Shown: positions 1 through 7,068 of the stretch, in pieces
How the letters are laid out: each line of letters starts with the position of its first letter
Numbering within the stretch: position 1 is the first letter of the stretch
Source: Candidatus Caenarcanales bacterium
Lineage (GTDB): Bacteria > Cyanobacteriota > Vampirovibrionia > Caenarcaniphilales > Caenarcanaceae
Reading direction: 5' to 3'
NCBI GenBank assembly: GCA_947489925.1
Contig: CANLFK010000099.1
Span: 1-8,325 of the forward strand
DNA length: 8,325 bases
The notes under the pieces: model-generated
What the model saw: the letters and a program-made list of their open reading frames with translations, nothing else
Databases searched by the model: none
Told to the model about the DNA's origin: nothing
Translations under genes and position numbers: made by a program

Positions 1-105
1 GAACCACCTATAGATAAAAGCCTATTTGACTATTCAATTTATGAAGAATACTTAACTGATTTAGAACTAGTATTCGGTATTGTGAAAGATTTAAAACTGG
101 CTTAA
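1..105 (+). CDS. 3' end of a DUF3137-family membrane protein gene (partial)
   Basis: The window opens inside a reading frame that runs for 34 codons to a TAA at 103-105. The peptide matches the last 34 residues of the complete DUF3137-type protein encoded at 2181-3224 at 30 of 34 positions, including the shared stretch KSLFDYSIYEEYLTDLEL. The DNA is about 90 % identical over the same 105 bases, so this is a recently duplicated tandem paralogue whose body lies left of the window. Several differences are silent (CCT/CCA, TCA/TCG, GAA/GAG), which suggests that both copies were kept as proteins for some time. The function of DUF3137 proteins is not known. The next gene begins 79 bp downstream. 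Confidence 0.85.
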   Translation, partial: EPPIDKSLFDYSIYEEYLTDLELVFGIVKDLKLA

Positions 106-184
106 ACTCAATTAATTAAAGTATTTTAGATTTTATAAAAACTAAGCTGTGAATAATATTATCAATTAATGAATAAATAATATC

Positions 185-989
185 GTGAAAGTAATTTTAT
201 ATAGTTTATTGTTTAGTATTTTATTATTTGATATTACTGGCTGTGGTATTGCAAATAAAGTAGAAACAATTCCGAATAATAATACTTTAAGTCAATGCGA
301 AAGTTCTAAACCGGTAAATGTCCTTTTTATTGGTAATAGCTTTACTTTTTATAATGATTTACCAAAACTATTTAAAAACATAGCTTGTTCTAATGGTATT
401 AATATTCAATATGACTCAGCTACTATTGGCGGGGCAAAGTTTGTAGATCATGCAAGTAATTTGGATACTTTGGATAAAATAAATTTGAAAAAATGGGATT
501 ATGTTATTCTTCAGGAACAAAGCCAAATGGCAAGCTTTAAGCCTAAAGATATAGAAGTACAAAGTTTACCTTTTGCAAAAGATTTAGTTACAAAAATAAA
601 AAAGAATAATGAATTTACCGAAATAATTTATTATGCAACATGGGGTAAATTTAATGGAGATAAAATAAACTGTTCTTATTATTCCAAACTTTGTACTTTT
701 CAAGGATATACCGAAGCGGTAGAAGAAGGTTATTCAGTTTATCAAAAACATACGGGCGGGAAAATTGCTTTTGTTGGGAGAGATTGGGGGAAAACTACTA
801 ATCCTTCCTCATTAGTTAAAACTAGTAGTCTATTTGATCCAGATGGGTAGTCATCCTTCATTAAAAGGTTCTTATTTAGCAGCATTAGTACTAGTTTCAA
901 CAGCATTTAATAAAAATTTGGTTGATTCAAATTATCCACCGGAAATAAACAAAGAAGAAGCTCTATTCCTGCAAAAAATTGGCAACTAA
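185..989 (+). pseudogene. SGNH/GDSL-hydrolase-like lipoprotein, frameshifted before the catalytic His
   Basis: The start is GTG at 185, because the frame is closed by a TGA just upstream. Residues 1-20 form a lipoprotein signal ending in the lipobox ITGC (Cys20), so the product should be exported and lipid-anchored. SGNH hydrolases are Ser-His esterases or lipases. Block I is VLFIGNSFTFYNDLP with nucleophile Ser52, the block II Gly lies in TIGGAKF (79-85), and WDYVILQEQSQ (104-114) is typical of this subfamily. The frame stops at TAG 848-850, right after DPDG. In the +1 frame the next codons read SHPSLKGSYLAA, the expected block V with the catalytic His, and continue to TAA at 987-989. Reading GG instead of GGG at 845-847 restores one frame of about 267 residues. 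As written, 185-850 gives a 221-residue product without the catalytic His. This is either a real inactivating mutation or a homopolymer error. The next gene starts 13 bp after 989, so an operon is likely. Confidence 0.85.
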
Positions 990-1002
990 GTAAGATTAAT
1001 TC

Positions 1003-2184
1003 ATGCAAACTATTAAACCAATTAATCAAATAAACCTTACTTTGAGTAAGAAGAATTTAATAATAATTTTCTTTATTTCAACAGTTTTGTTTGGTTTGAT
1101 TTGTTCTTTCAAAGATAATTTGAGCATAAAAGATAAAGCATTAAAGCAATATGCTCCTAGAATCAATTTGGTTTGCAAGCTTTATAATACTTTTTTTAAT
1201 TTTAGAAATATTATAAGTTTAACAATAGATTCAAATAACAATATTTATATTTTAGGTAAAAAACAGTCATTAGATAATGAAAAGTGTTGTCCAAATCATT
1301 ATAGTATTCTTCAAATAACATCTGATAATATTCAAAGAGAAATTTTTGCAATTGATACTAATAAGAAAGAAATTACTGATAGTAACATTGTATATAAAGA
1401 AAAAATAACTTTATTAAGTATAAAAGCTTCTTCACAGAATAATCAATTGTATATTTTAGCCAAGAAATACTCTCCTAAAAACGGATATACAACTATTGTT
1501 TTTCAATTAAACCTTAAAAGCTTGAACTGGGAAGAAATAAACAACTCTTCGGTAAAATGTTTGAATCTATACCATGATAACAAGTTGAAAAAAAGAGTAT
1601 TTGGCGAAGTGTCTAATTCTACTAACTGCTTTTATATAAATTCAAAAGGTAATTTATTCACAATAGACCCAGTCTATAAAGAAACAAAGAGAGAAAGCGG
1701 TGATTCACTATTTGACTTAGTTGGAGAGAAGGTATATAAAATAAATAATAATCAAAAGAATTTCTACGGAGAGATTCCAGTTGTAGATAATAAAAACAGT
1801 GGTAGAAATAGTCCTCATTATATAGGAGAGGATAATAATTTTTACATAAATGAATATAAGTTTTATGGCAATAATTTACAAAAAATAGATAATATTGACT
1901 CACAAACCTTATGCTCCCTCTTGACAGATTGCAGCTTTAAGAAAAATACTAGAAATTCTTATCAAGGTTATATTGATAAACAAAGTAATTTATATACAAT
2001 TTCTAATAATAAATTTATTCAATTAGACAAACTTGGTAATATTTCAATTTCAAACGAACTTTCTTTTTTAAATGATTTAGATGGCTATCAGATGATAGTG
2101 ACAAATTACAAAAAAGTATTTATAAAACAGGAACGAGGTCCCATAATTGCCTTTCAGTGTACAGAAGAGGGGAAAACCTTATGA
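1003..2184 (+). CDS. Membrane-anchored protein of unknown function with beta-propeller-like repeats
   Basis: I do not recognise this 393-residue protein as a named family. Residues 19-35 form one hydrophobic segment preceded by lysines, so it is probably a signal anchor or signal peptide. The Cys34 context (GLIC) is not a convincing lipobox. The rest is polar and rich in Asn and Lys. It carries recurring strands of the type D-x-x-N-N-x-Y-I near residues 76-83 (DSNNNIYI), 146-151 (QNNQLYIL), 213-219 (SKGNLFTI), 276-282 (EDNNFYIN) and 325-332 (DKQSNLYTI). Their spacing of roughly 50-70 residues would suit the blades of a beta-propeller outside the cytoplasm. It starts 13 bp after the hydrolase frame, and its TGA overlaps the ATG of the DUF3137 gene (ATGA, 2181-2184). 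The two proteins are therefore probably made together and may work together. The fold is inferred from pattern only. Confidence 0.75.
   Translation: MQTIKPINQINLTLSKKNLIIIFFISTVLFGLICSFKDNLSIKDKALKQYAPRINLVCKLYNTFFNFRNIISLTIDSNNNIYILGKKQSLDNEKCCPNHYSILQITSDNIQREIFAIDTNKKEITDSNIVYKEKITLLSIKASSQNNQLYILAKKYSPKNGYTTIVFQLNLKSLNWEEINNSSVKCLNLYHDNKLKKRVFGEVSNSTNCFYINSKGNLFTIDPVYKETKRESGDSLFDLVGEKVYKINNNQKNFYGEIPVVDNKNSGRNSPHYIGEDNNFYINEYKFYGNNLQKIDNIDSQTLCSLLTDCSFKKNTRNSYQGYIDKQSNLYTISNNKFIQLDKLGNISISNELSFLNDLDGYQMIVTNYKKVFIKQERGPIIAFQCTEEGKTL
2164..2173 (+). promoter_or_regulatory. Ribosome binding site deciding the ATG at 2181
   Basis: A purine-rich stretch (GAAGAGGGGA) inside the last codons of the upstream gene places GAGG about 10 bases before ATG 2181. 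It is one of the few Shine-Dalgarno-like motifs in the window. It favours 2181 over an in-frame GTG at 2157, which lies upstream of this motif. Confidence 0.55.
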
Positions 2185-3224
2185 GTATTATCAATTTAGA
2201 TTTGTTTTTAGCAGAAACAGAAGAAGACTTATTATTACTAAACAAAGAAAGAAAATGGATACTTTTAAAAACTATTTTACTTTGTATTTTACCAGCTATT
2301 ATCTGTTTATTTAGCGGAGTATTTGTCTTATTCGCTTATATAATTAATCCAATTACTCTTTTTTGGAAAAATGGACAAGGTACACATCTTCCAGTAGGAC
2401 ATTTACCTCAAATTAATATCCCTTGGACAGCTGAATTGGTTCATATATTTATTATATTAATTTATATACCAATACTTATGGGTGTTTTACCCCCCTTACC
2501 AATACTGTTGTTTAAAGGTAGCTTAGGTTTTTTCTCTAATATTATTTCTATTTTTGTCTCCATAAAAAAATCTTTCTGGGGAGATTATAATTTAGATTTC
2601 AAAAGAGTAGTAATTCAAAAAATACTAAGTTGTATCAATCCAACTTTAACTCATTTTCCCTTATCTCAAATTAGTGAAAGAGAGTTTTCATATAGTTATT
2701 TACTTCATTCATCCGAATTTAATAATATTACTGGCGACGATTTAATCGAAGGAAAAATTGATAATAGCTCGGTTAAATTGTCTGAAATAGAAATTAATTA
2801 TATAGATAAAGGAAAAGAGTATTACGATGTGTACAAGCTTTGGCAAGGTCTCTTCATAATAATAGATTTACCTCGGCATACTAAAACTGCTTTTGGTACT
2901 TCAACTAATATTAGTGATAATAAAATACTTTTAGATAATACTGAATTCAATGAACTTTTCCCAGTTTATGCTGAAAATACGACTGAAGCTTTTTATATTT
3001 TACCAAGTAATTTATTAGAGAGAATGGTTAATTTTGTACGCAAAACTGGACGCAAATTTGATTTTTCGGTAGTAGATGATAAGTTTTATATTGCAATACC
3101 ATATAACCGTGAATTACTTGAACCACCAATATTTAAAAGCTTATTTGACTATTCGATTTATGAGGAATACTTAACTGATTTAGAACTAGCTATCGGTATT
3201 GTGGAAGATTTAAAACTGGCTTAA
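2181..3224 (+). CDS. DUF3137-family membrane protein (complete copy)
   Basis: This 347-residue protein has two hydrophobic regions, at about 28-56 and 87-112. A soluble C-terminal domain from about 155 carries the features I associate with DUF3137: YDVYKLWQGLFIIIDLPRH (215-233), the FNELFPVYAENTTEAFYILP region (256-275), a Leu/Arg-rich helix (LLERMVNFVRKTGRK) and FSVVDDKFYIAI (295-306). Family function is unknown; such proteins are usually described as integral membrane proteins. The start is ATG 2181, which overlaps the previous TGA as ATGA and has a purine-rich ribosome site. An in-frame GTG at 2157 would add 8 residues but is less likely. A near-identical 3' end lies at 1-105, and a relic of another copy follows the stop codon, so the gene belongs to a small duplicating family. 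Confidence 0.85.
   Translation: MSIINLDLFLAETEEDLLLLNKERKWILLKTILLCILPAIICLFSGVFVLFAYIINPITLFWKNGQGTHLPVGHLPQINIPWTAELVHIFIILIYIPILMGVLPPLPILLFKGSLGFFSNIISIFVSIKKSFWGDYNLDFKRVVIQKILSCINPTLTHFPLSQISEREFSYSYLLHSSEFNNITGDDLIEGKIDNSSVKLSEIEINYIDKGKEYYDVYKLWQGLFIIIDLPRHTKTAFGTSTNISDNKILLDNTEFNELFPVYAENTTEAFYILPSNLLERMVNFVRKTGRKFDFSVVDDKFYIAIPYNRELLEPPIFKSLFDYSIYEEYLTDLELAIGIVEDLKLA
3120..3224 (+). repeat. Duplicated DUF3137 3' end, matching 1-105
   Basis: Bases 3120-3224 and 1-105 align without gaps at about 95 of 105 positions by eye. The match includes the stop codon and ends within a few bases of it, since the downstream sequences (ACTCAATT and ATTAGAAA) differ. It is a direct repeat about 3.1 kb apart, arising from gene duplication and able to support recombination that would delete the genes between. 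Confidence 0.85.
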
Positions 3225-3242
3225 ATTAGAAAGAGTTTAACC

Positions 3243-3305
3243 AAAGTAATAATTATTGATTTACCTAAAAATACTAATACTGATTTTGGTACTTTAAATA
3301 ATTAA
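3243..3305 (+). pseudogene. Relic of a third DUF3137 copy
   Basis: Eighteen bases after the DUF3137 stop, the same frame reads KVIIIDLPKNTNTDFGTLNN and then stops (TAA 3303-3305). This matches residues 225-243 of the complete protein (FIIIDLPRHTKTAFGTSTN) at 12 of 19 positions, and the DNA is visibly similar over about 57 bases. There is no start codon, and the sequence before VIIID does not match the paralogue. It is best read as a decayed piece of another tandem copy. Its end overlaps the end of the convergent TPR gene by 3-4 bases. Confidence 0.7.
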
Positions 3306-3724
3306 TTAGATTTTTCTAAAAGTTTTTTACAGTCATTTAAGTCTTTTTGGGCAAGTTTATTATTTGGTTCTAGTTTTAAAGATTCAGAAAAGTCTTGAAT
3401 CGCAGATTTATAATCTTTCATTTTATATTCACAAAGCCCTTTTAAATCATAGGCTCTGGCATTTTTTGTATTTAATTTAATGGCTTGACTCATATCATTA
3501 ATACAACCTTTAAAGTCATTTAGATGATATTTGCAATGTCCCCTGCCAGTAAAGGCTAAAGAATTATTTTTTTCTTCATTTTTAATAGCCAAATTATATG
3601 TTTCAACTGCTTTTGCATATTGTTTAGTTTTTTCAAGTACTAAAGCTTTTTTATACAAACTAATTTGGGAGCAACCAGTCAGCAGAAGACATAAATACAA
3701 AAGTTTTTTCATAATTTTTTTCAT
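3302..3724 (-). CDS. Small TPR-repeat lipoprotein
   Basis: The product has 140 residues. The N-terminus is a short lipoprotein signal with lipobox LLTGC (Cys18), so the mature protein is about 123 residues anchored in a membrane. The remainder is about three tetratricopeptide repeats: about 22-53 (KQYAKAVETYNLAIK), 54-87 (NDFKGCINDMSQAIKLNTKN) and 88-121 (KDYKSAIQDFSESLKLEPNN), followed by a short capping helix. TPR units bind partner proteins, and nothing here shows which one. The start at 3724 gives MKKIMKK; a second ATG at 3712 gives MKKLLY and still leaves a usable signal. It lies 5 bp after the stop of the aminotransferase homologue on the same strand, so it is probably cotranslated with it. 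No Shine-Dalgarno motif is visible. Confidence 0.85.
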   Translation of the reverse strand: MKKIMKKLLYLCLLLTGCSQISLYKKALVLEKTKQYAKAVETYNLAIKNEEKNNSLAFTGRGHCKYHLNDFKGCINDMSQAIKLNTKNARAYDLKGLCEYKMKDYKSAIQDFSESLKLEPNNKLAQKDLNDCKKLLEKSN

Positions 3725-3729
3725 AATTT

Positions 3730-5013
3730 TTACTTAGTTCTAAATTTATGAGATTCAACCATAATTAAAATCTCATAGTCAATAATTTGTTCCAAAATAG
3801 ACAAGCCTTCATTCAATAAATTATCACTAATATCCAAAGGCGGTGTCAGACGGATTACTGAAGACTTTCGACCACAACTTAAAACCATTAAGCCTTTTAC
3901 CAAAGCTCTGCTCAAAATTGGTTGTATATTTAAATCTTTGTCTTTCGGCATTAAACCAATTAAAAAGCCTTGCCCTAATATTTCCAAATAATCTCCAAAG
4001 CGGTCTTTTAAGCTCTGTTGAATTTTTTTGCCTCTCTCCGTTGTTTTTTCATAAAGCATTTCTTGTTCAATTATATTTAAAGTGCTTAAAGCCACTCCAC
4101 AAGCCAAAGAATTAATATTAACTTGATTAATAAAAGAATTGGTTAATCTTTCATTTTGAATAAGTAATCCACCAAAAGGCAAGCCTTGAGCAATATTATC
4201 ACCGAAAATAATTATATCTGGCTGAAAGCCAAAGCTTTGAGAGTAAAATAATTTGCCAGTTCGACCAAAAGCAGTTTGTCTTTCATCTAAAATTAAAATA
4301 ATGCCAAAACGATCGCATAAAGTTTGTAAATATTTCCAGAAGTCTGCTGGAGCTTGAATTAAACCAGCTTCGAATAAAATACTTTCAATAACAATTGCAA
4401 AGACTGAGTCTGGTTGGCAATGAAGTTCAAAGATTTTTTCAAATTGTGCTTGAATTTTAGCCAAATTAATTTGTTTATTTAAAATATTTGGATAATCTAT
4501 AAAATAAATATTTGAGTCAGAGAAAAGACAATTCTTATTATTTTGAGCATTGAAAGCCGAAACCGCTAAAGCACTTAAATTATGACCAAAAAACGACTCA
4601 TTAAAAGAAATTATATTATTGCGATTTTCTTGGCAAGTTTTAGCCATTCTTAAGGCTGTATCAAAAGCATCAGATGAAGAATTTGTAAATAATATTTTAC
4701 TATTAGAATTCACTTGATCAAGACTACAAATTATTTTATCAGCCAAGTCAATTTGATTTTTTTGCCAAGTGAAATTTATCGAAGAAATTAACTTTCGGCT
4801 CTCTTCCTGTAAGGTTTCTTGTATTTGCGGATGATTATAAGTTAGTAAGCGATTATTATTAGCAAAGTCTAAATAGCGTTTTCCTTCGGTGTCAAATAAA
4901 TAAGCACTATCAGCTTTTTCGATAATAATATTACTATTAACAAACTGCCCAAAAGGCAAATTCCCTAATCTTTGAGATTTAGCCAATAAATTACTAAGCT
5001 GATAGTCTTTCAT
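3730..5013 (-). CDS. Class III (GabT/ArgD-like) aminotransferase homologue lacking the PLP lysine
   Basis: At 427 residues the length is normal for class III PLP-dependent aminotransferases (fold type I). Family landmarks appear in order: YLFDTEGKRYLDFANNN (38-54), NHPQI (60-64), FTNSSSDAFDTALRMAK (109-125, usually TNSGSEANEAA), IESILFEAGLIQAPADFW (209-226), LILDERQTAFGRTGK (240-254, keeping the Asp that faces the PLP ring nitrogen), and VIRLTPPL (386-393, keeping the carboxylate-binding Arg). The PLP lysine motif, normally PDI..xAKxxAGGxPxG, reads PDIIIFGDNIAQGLPFGG (265-282), so Asp272 takes the lysine position in a gap-free alignment. GSEA has become SSDA and DEVQTG has become DERQTA. The fold is probably kept, but classical transamination should be lost. 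The frame is intact, so a selected non-catalytic role is possible. No substrate can be assigned. It leads a two-gene unit with the TPR lipoprotein. Confidence 0.85.
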   Translation of the reverse strand: MKDYQLSNLLAKSQRLGNLPFGQFVNSNIIIEKADSAYLFDTEGKRYLDFANNNRLLTYNHPQIQETLQEESRKLISSINFTWQKNQIDLADKIICSLDQVNSNSKILFTNSSSDAFDTALRMAKTCQENRNNIISFNESFFGHNLSALAVSAFNAQNNKNCLFSDSNIYFIDYPNILNKQINLAKIQAQFEKIFELHCQPDSVFAIVIESILFEAGLIQAPADFWKYLQTLCDRFGIILILDERQTAFGRTGKLFYSQSFGFQPDIIIFGDNIAQGLPFGGLLIQNERLTNSFINQVNINSLACGVALSTLNIIEQEMLYEKTTERGKKIQQSLKDRFGDYLEILGQGFLIGLMPKDKDLNIQPILSRALVKGLMVLSCGRKSSVIRLTPPLDISDNLLNEGLSILEQIIDYEILIMVESHKFRTK

Positions 5014-5102
5014 AAATATTCTAGTAATTATTAAATTTTATTTATAAACTAAATTTTACATTACCGACGAAAAACTAGACGGAAAAATCTCGGAAATCCG
5101 TA

Positions 5103-5351
5103 TTATATTTTCGGTTTGGATATATTAATTGCCTGAAAATAGTAAAAAATTAAAAATACAATTAATAAAAACCAAATTGGCGGCTCATCAGCTTCTACTA
5201 ATTCTAAACTGGCATTATTTTTTAATTTTTGTTTTTCTTTTTGTTTTAATACTTTTTCTTGAGCTTCATTTTCTAAAACTGTATAAGCCGTAATCGGAAT
5301 TAAAATACCGTTATTTTTACTATGATTTAGGTTGAATTTGAAATCTTGCAC
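5103..5351 (-). pseudogene. C-terminal fragment resembling an MSEP-CTERM exosortase substrate
   Basis: This is an 82-codon frame starting at a GTG (5349-5351) and overlapping the 3' end of the restriction gene by 32 bases. A stop lies two codons upstream of the GTG. The peptide does not begin like a protein. Residues 13-43 (ILIPITAYTVLENEAQEKV and a Lys/Gln-rich helix) resemble the end of a large extracytoplasmic domain. They are followed by ADEPPIW (54-60), a membrane segment (60-73) and a short tail. An EP dipeptide just before a C-terminal membrane segment is the layout of an exosortase sorting signal, and ADEP resembles the MSEP motif of the XrtK-associated family. From memory, intact members are several hundred residues long, so about 90 % is missing. 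I infer a remnant from the nearby exosortase gene and this layout. A functional small protein cannot be excluded. Confidence 0.5.
5320..5328 (+). repeat. 9-bp direct repeat CTATGATTT, left edge of the R-M pair
   Basis: This copy covers the stop codon of the restriction gene and lies inside the 82-codon fragment. It is identical to 7069-7077. It could be a target-site duplication or microhomology left by recombination. A rough estimate suggests that a 9-base match between two 40-base edge zones has a few per cent chance in DNA this A+T-rich. Confidence 0.45.
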
Positions 5352-6081
5352 TTTTTACAAGGTTAATACTGTTATAGTTCATTAAGTCAGTAAATTCAAA
5401 TTGCCAAATAAAATATTCAGAAAGCCTTTTTTCGAAAAATAATACACTTACTTTTTTTGAAGTATGCTCTTTCCATTGTCTATATGGATAATATAATTGA
5501 CGAATAATTGTATTTTTACTATGCGAATTCTTTGCTTCAATTAAAACAATTTGTTGTCTTCCCTCATAACCAGCATCTATTTCTGTTTGCACACTTTCAA
5601 CTGTTATTGGAAATTTATTTACTGCAAATTGAAATTGTGGAGAATATTTTCTTCCTCGAATAGTAAGAACTAATGAATCATCTTGAGTAAAATATCTTAT
5701 TAAACTTGAAGCATAAGCAAAATCCAAATGTTGCATTTCAGAATTACCAATCAAAGAAGTTTCCAAAGGAAAGTCAAGTTTGGATGTATATATCATTAAA
5801 TTACTCTCTATTGGAGGTATATCAATATATCCTTCACCTTTGATAATTGCATATATCCCATTTTTAACTGGTAATAAAAACAAATTATTTTGAATAAAAA
5901 CTAATGGTCTATTTTCTCGTGAATCTTGTTTACATAAAATACGGACTTCCTTCTCTGCTGTTTTAGAAAAATGGTGAGTAGCTAATTTTATTTGTTCTGC
6001 TGTTATAAAAAAAGGTTGTTCTTCAAAATTATGAGTATCAATTTGATATTTCTTAAAAATGGCTTCCCATGAGTTGTTCAT
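5320..6081 (-). CDS. Type II restriction endonuclease, PD-(D/E)XK type
   Basis: The 253-residue protein is encoded directly behind a DNA adenine methyltransferase, with its ATG overlapping the methyltransferase TGA (ATGA on the minus strand, 6078-6081). A PD-(D/E)XK-like active site is visible: acidic residues in QTEIDAGYE (165-173; Glu167 or Asp169), then a strand ending IVLIEAKN (178-185) with Glu182-Ala-Lys184. RQLYYPYRQWK (194-204) follows, as in several uncharacterised type II enzymes. The N-terminal 150 residues show no motif I recognise and may read the target sequence. It would cut DNA at the site protected by its partner. The recognition sequence cannot be read from the protein. The 4-base overlap in the order methyltransferase-nuclease couples expression so that protection is made first. 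The frame looks intact. Confidence 0.75.
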   Translation of the reverse strand: MNNSWEAIFKKYQIDTHNFEEQPFFITAEQIKLATHHFSKTAEKEVRILCKQDSRENRPLVFIQNNLFLLPVKNGIYAIIKGEGYIDIPPIESNLMIYTSKLDFPLETSLIGNSEMQHLDFAYASSLIRYFTQDDSLVLTIRGRKYSPQFQFAVNKFPITVESVQTEIDAGYEGRQQIVLIEAKNSHSKNTIIRQLYYPYRQWKEHTSKKVSVLFFEKRLSEYFIWQFEFTDLMNYNSINLVKSARFQIQPKS

Positions 6082-7034
6082 AATGAATAATTCCTTATCA
6101 AAAGTTCATCTATCTTACCTCTTAAATTACCATTTGAATTTATCGATCTAGTTGCTTTTATTTTGTTTATCTCAAATCCTGAGTACAAATCTTGGAAGAA
6201 ATCATCATCTGGGCAAGAATTACTTAATAAAAATTTACCACCCTGTAAATAAACGATTTTACAAAATTCTGCTAATTCAATTTGTTCTCTATCACCAAAA
6301 GCAAATTGAGTATAATTGTTGAAACTTGCTGTTTTGTTTAGTGGTCTATAAGGCGGATCTAGATATACAAAACTACTAGAATCAATTTCAGAGAGGCATT
6401 CTTTGTATGAAGAGTGAGTAATATTCACATCTTTTAATAATTGAGATAAAGAGAGTATATTTTCTTCATCGGTAATTTTGGGATTTATATATTTCCCGAA
6501 AGGCACATTGAATTTACCCTTTGAGTTTAGGCGATACAAACCGTTAAAACAGGTTTTATTCAGAAAAATCAATTGAGCTGTTTTAATTATAGTCGCTTCC
6601 CAGCCCAGCAAAGTGGGAGTTTTTAGAGCGTCTCCTAACGGATATTCACAAGATAAATTGAAAATCTCTCTCATTTCAAGAAACAATTTTTGTCTATTCT
6701 CTTCAGGAGTGTCATTGTATAAGTTTTGATATTCTCGTAAATGAATTATTAATTCTTCTGGATTGTCTCTAATAACTTTGTAGGCATTAATCAAATCTAG
6801 ATTTATATCAGAAATATATACTTCATCAATTGAATAATTTTGTAATAAATAAATTAACAAAGCACCACCACCAATAAATGGTTCAAAGTATTTTTTGATT
6901 TTTTTAGTATTTAAGATTTCTTCTGAAAAATGGCTCTCTATTTGTCTGATTAATTGAGATTTTCCACCAGCCCACTTTAGAAAGGGTTTGGCTTGCGTTC
7001 TTACTTGTTTTTTGAATAGTGTTGCTTGTGTCAT
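6078..7034 (-). CDS. D12-class (Dam/DpnM-like) DNA adenine-N6 methyltransferase
   Basis: The 318-residue protein transfers a methyl group from S-adenosylmethionine to N6 of adenine in a specific DNA site. Motifs follow the alpha-class order: PFLKWAGGK (17-25, motif X), FEPFIGGGAL (50-59, motif I, SAM binding), SDIN (75-78), FLNKTCFNGLYR (157-168), DPPY (226-229, catalytic motif IV) and a C-terminal NGNLRGKIDELLIRN (301-315). Length is slightly above that of Dam, and all key residues seem present. It overlaps the restriction gene by 4 bases, so the two form a complete type II restriction-modification pair. The class includes GATC and GATATC enzymes, but the target here is not determined. The start at 7034 lies 34 bp after the stop of a 63-codon fragment. 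The pair sits between two apparent pieces of an exosortase-associated gene, which suggests acquisition by transfer. Confidence 0.9.
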   Translation of the reverse strand: MTQATLFKKQVRTQAKPFLKWAGGKSQLIRQIESHFSEEILNTKKIKKYFEPFIGGGALLIYLLQNYSIDEVYISDINLDLINAYKVIRDNPEELIIHLREYQNLYNDTPEENRQKLFLEMREIFNLSCEYPLGDALKTPTLLGWEATIIKTAQLIFLNKTCFNGLYRLNSKGKFNVPFGKYINPKITDEENILSLSQLLKDVNITHSSYKECLSEIDSSSFVYLDPPYRPLNKTASFNNYTQFAFGDREQIELAEFCKIVYLQGGKFLLSNSCPDDDFFQDLYSGFEINKIKATRSINSNGNLRGKIDELLIRNYSL

Positions 7035-7068
7035 GTTGTTGTTATTCTTAGGTAAGCTTTAGCTCTTT

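Noticed and set aside
845..851. Programmed +1 frameshift at GGG-TAG-T, similar in logic to the release factor 2 gene
   Set aside because: A Gly tRNA could slip from GGG to GGT at the stop codon, but there is no upstream Shine-Dalgarno stimulator and no reason to regulate this hydrolase that way. A one-base insertion is simpler.
1658..1903. Open frame of 81 codons on the minus strand
   Set aside because: It lies fully inside the propeller-like gene in antisense, has an amino acid mix dominated by Tyr, Phe and Leu, and shows no domain or start signal.
3303..3320. Hairpin TTAGA-TTTT-TCTAA as a terminator between convergent genes
   Set aside because: It is short, all but free of G-C pairs, and lies inside the TPR coding end; such palindromes are common in DNA this A+T-rich.
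3531..3737. Open plus-strand frame over the TPR gene
   Set aside because: Antisense to a clear lipoprotein gene with TPR repeats; no supporting motif.
3843..4115. Open plus-strand frame over the aminotransferase homologue
   Set aside because: Antisense to a long gene with recognisable family motifs throughout.
5040..5102. G+C-richer patch with CGGATTTCCG-like symmetry between the aminotransferase and the 82-codon fragment
   Set aside because: The possible stem is only four base pairs with a two-base loop and no T-run follows it, so neither a terminator nor an operator can be supported.
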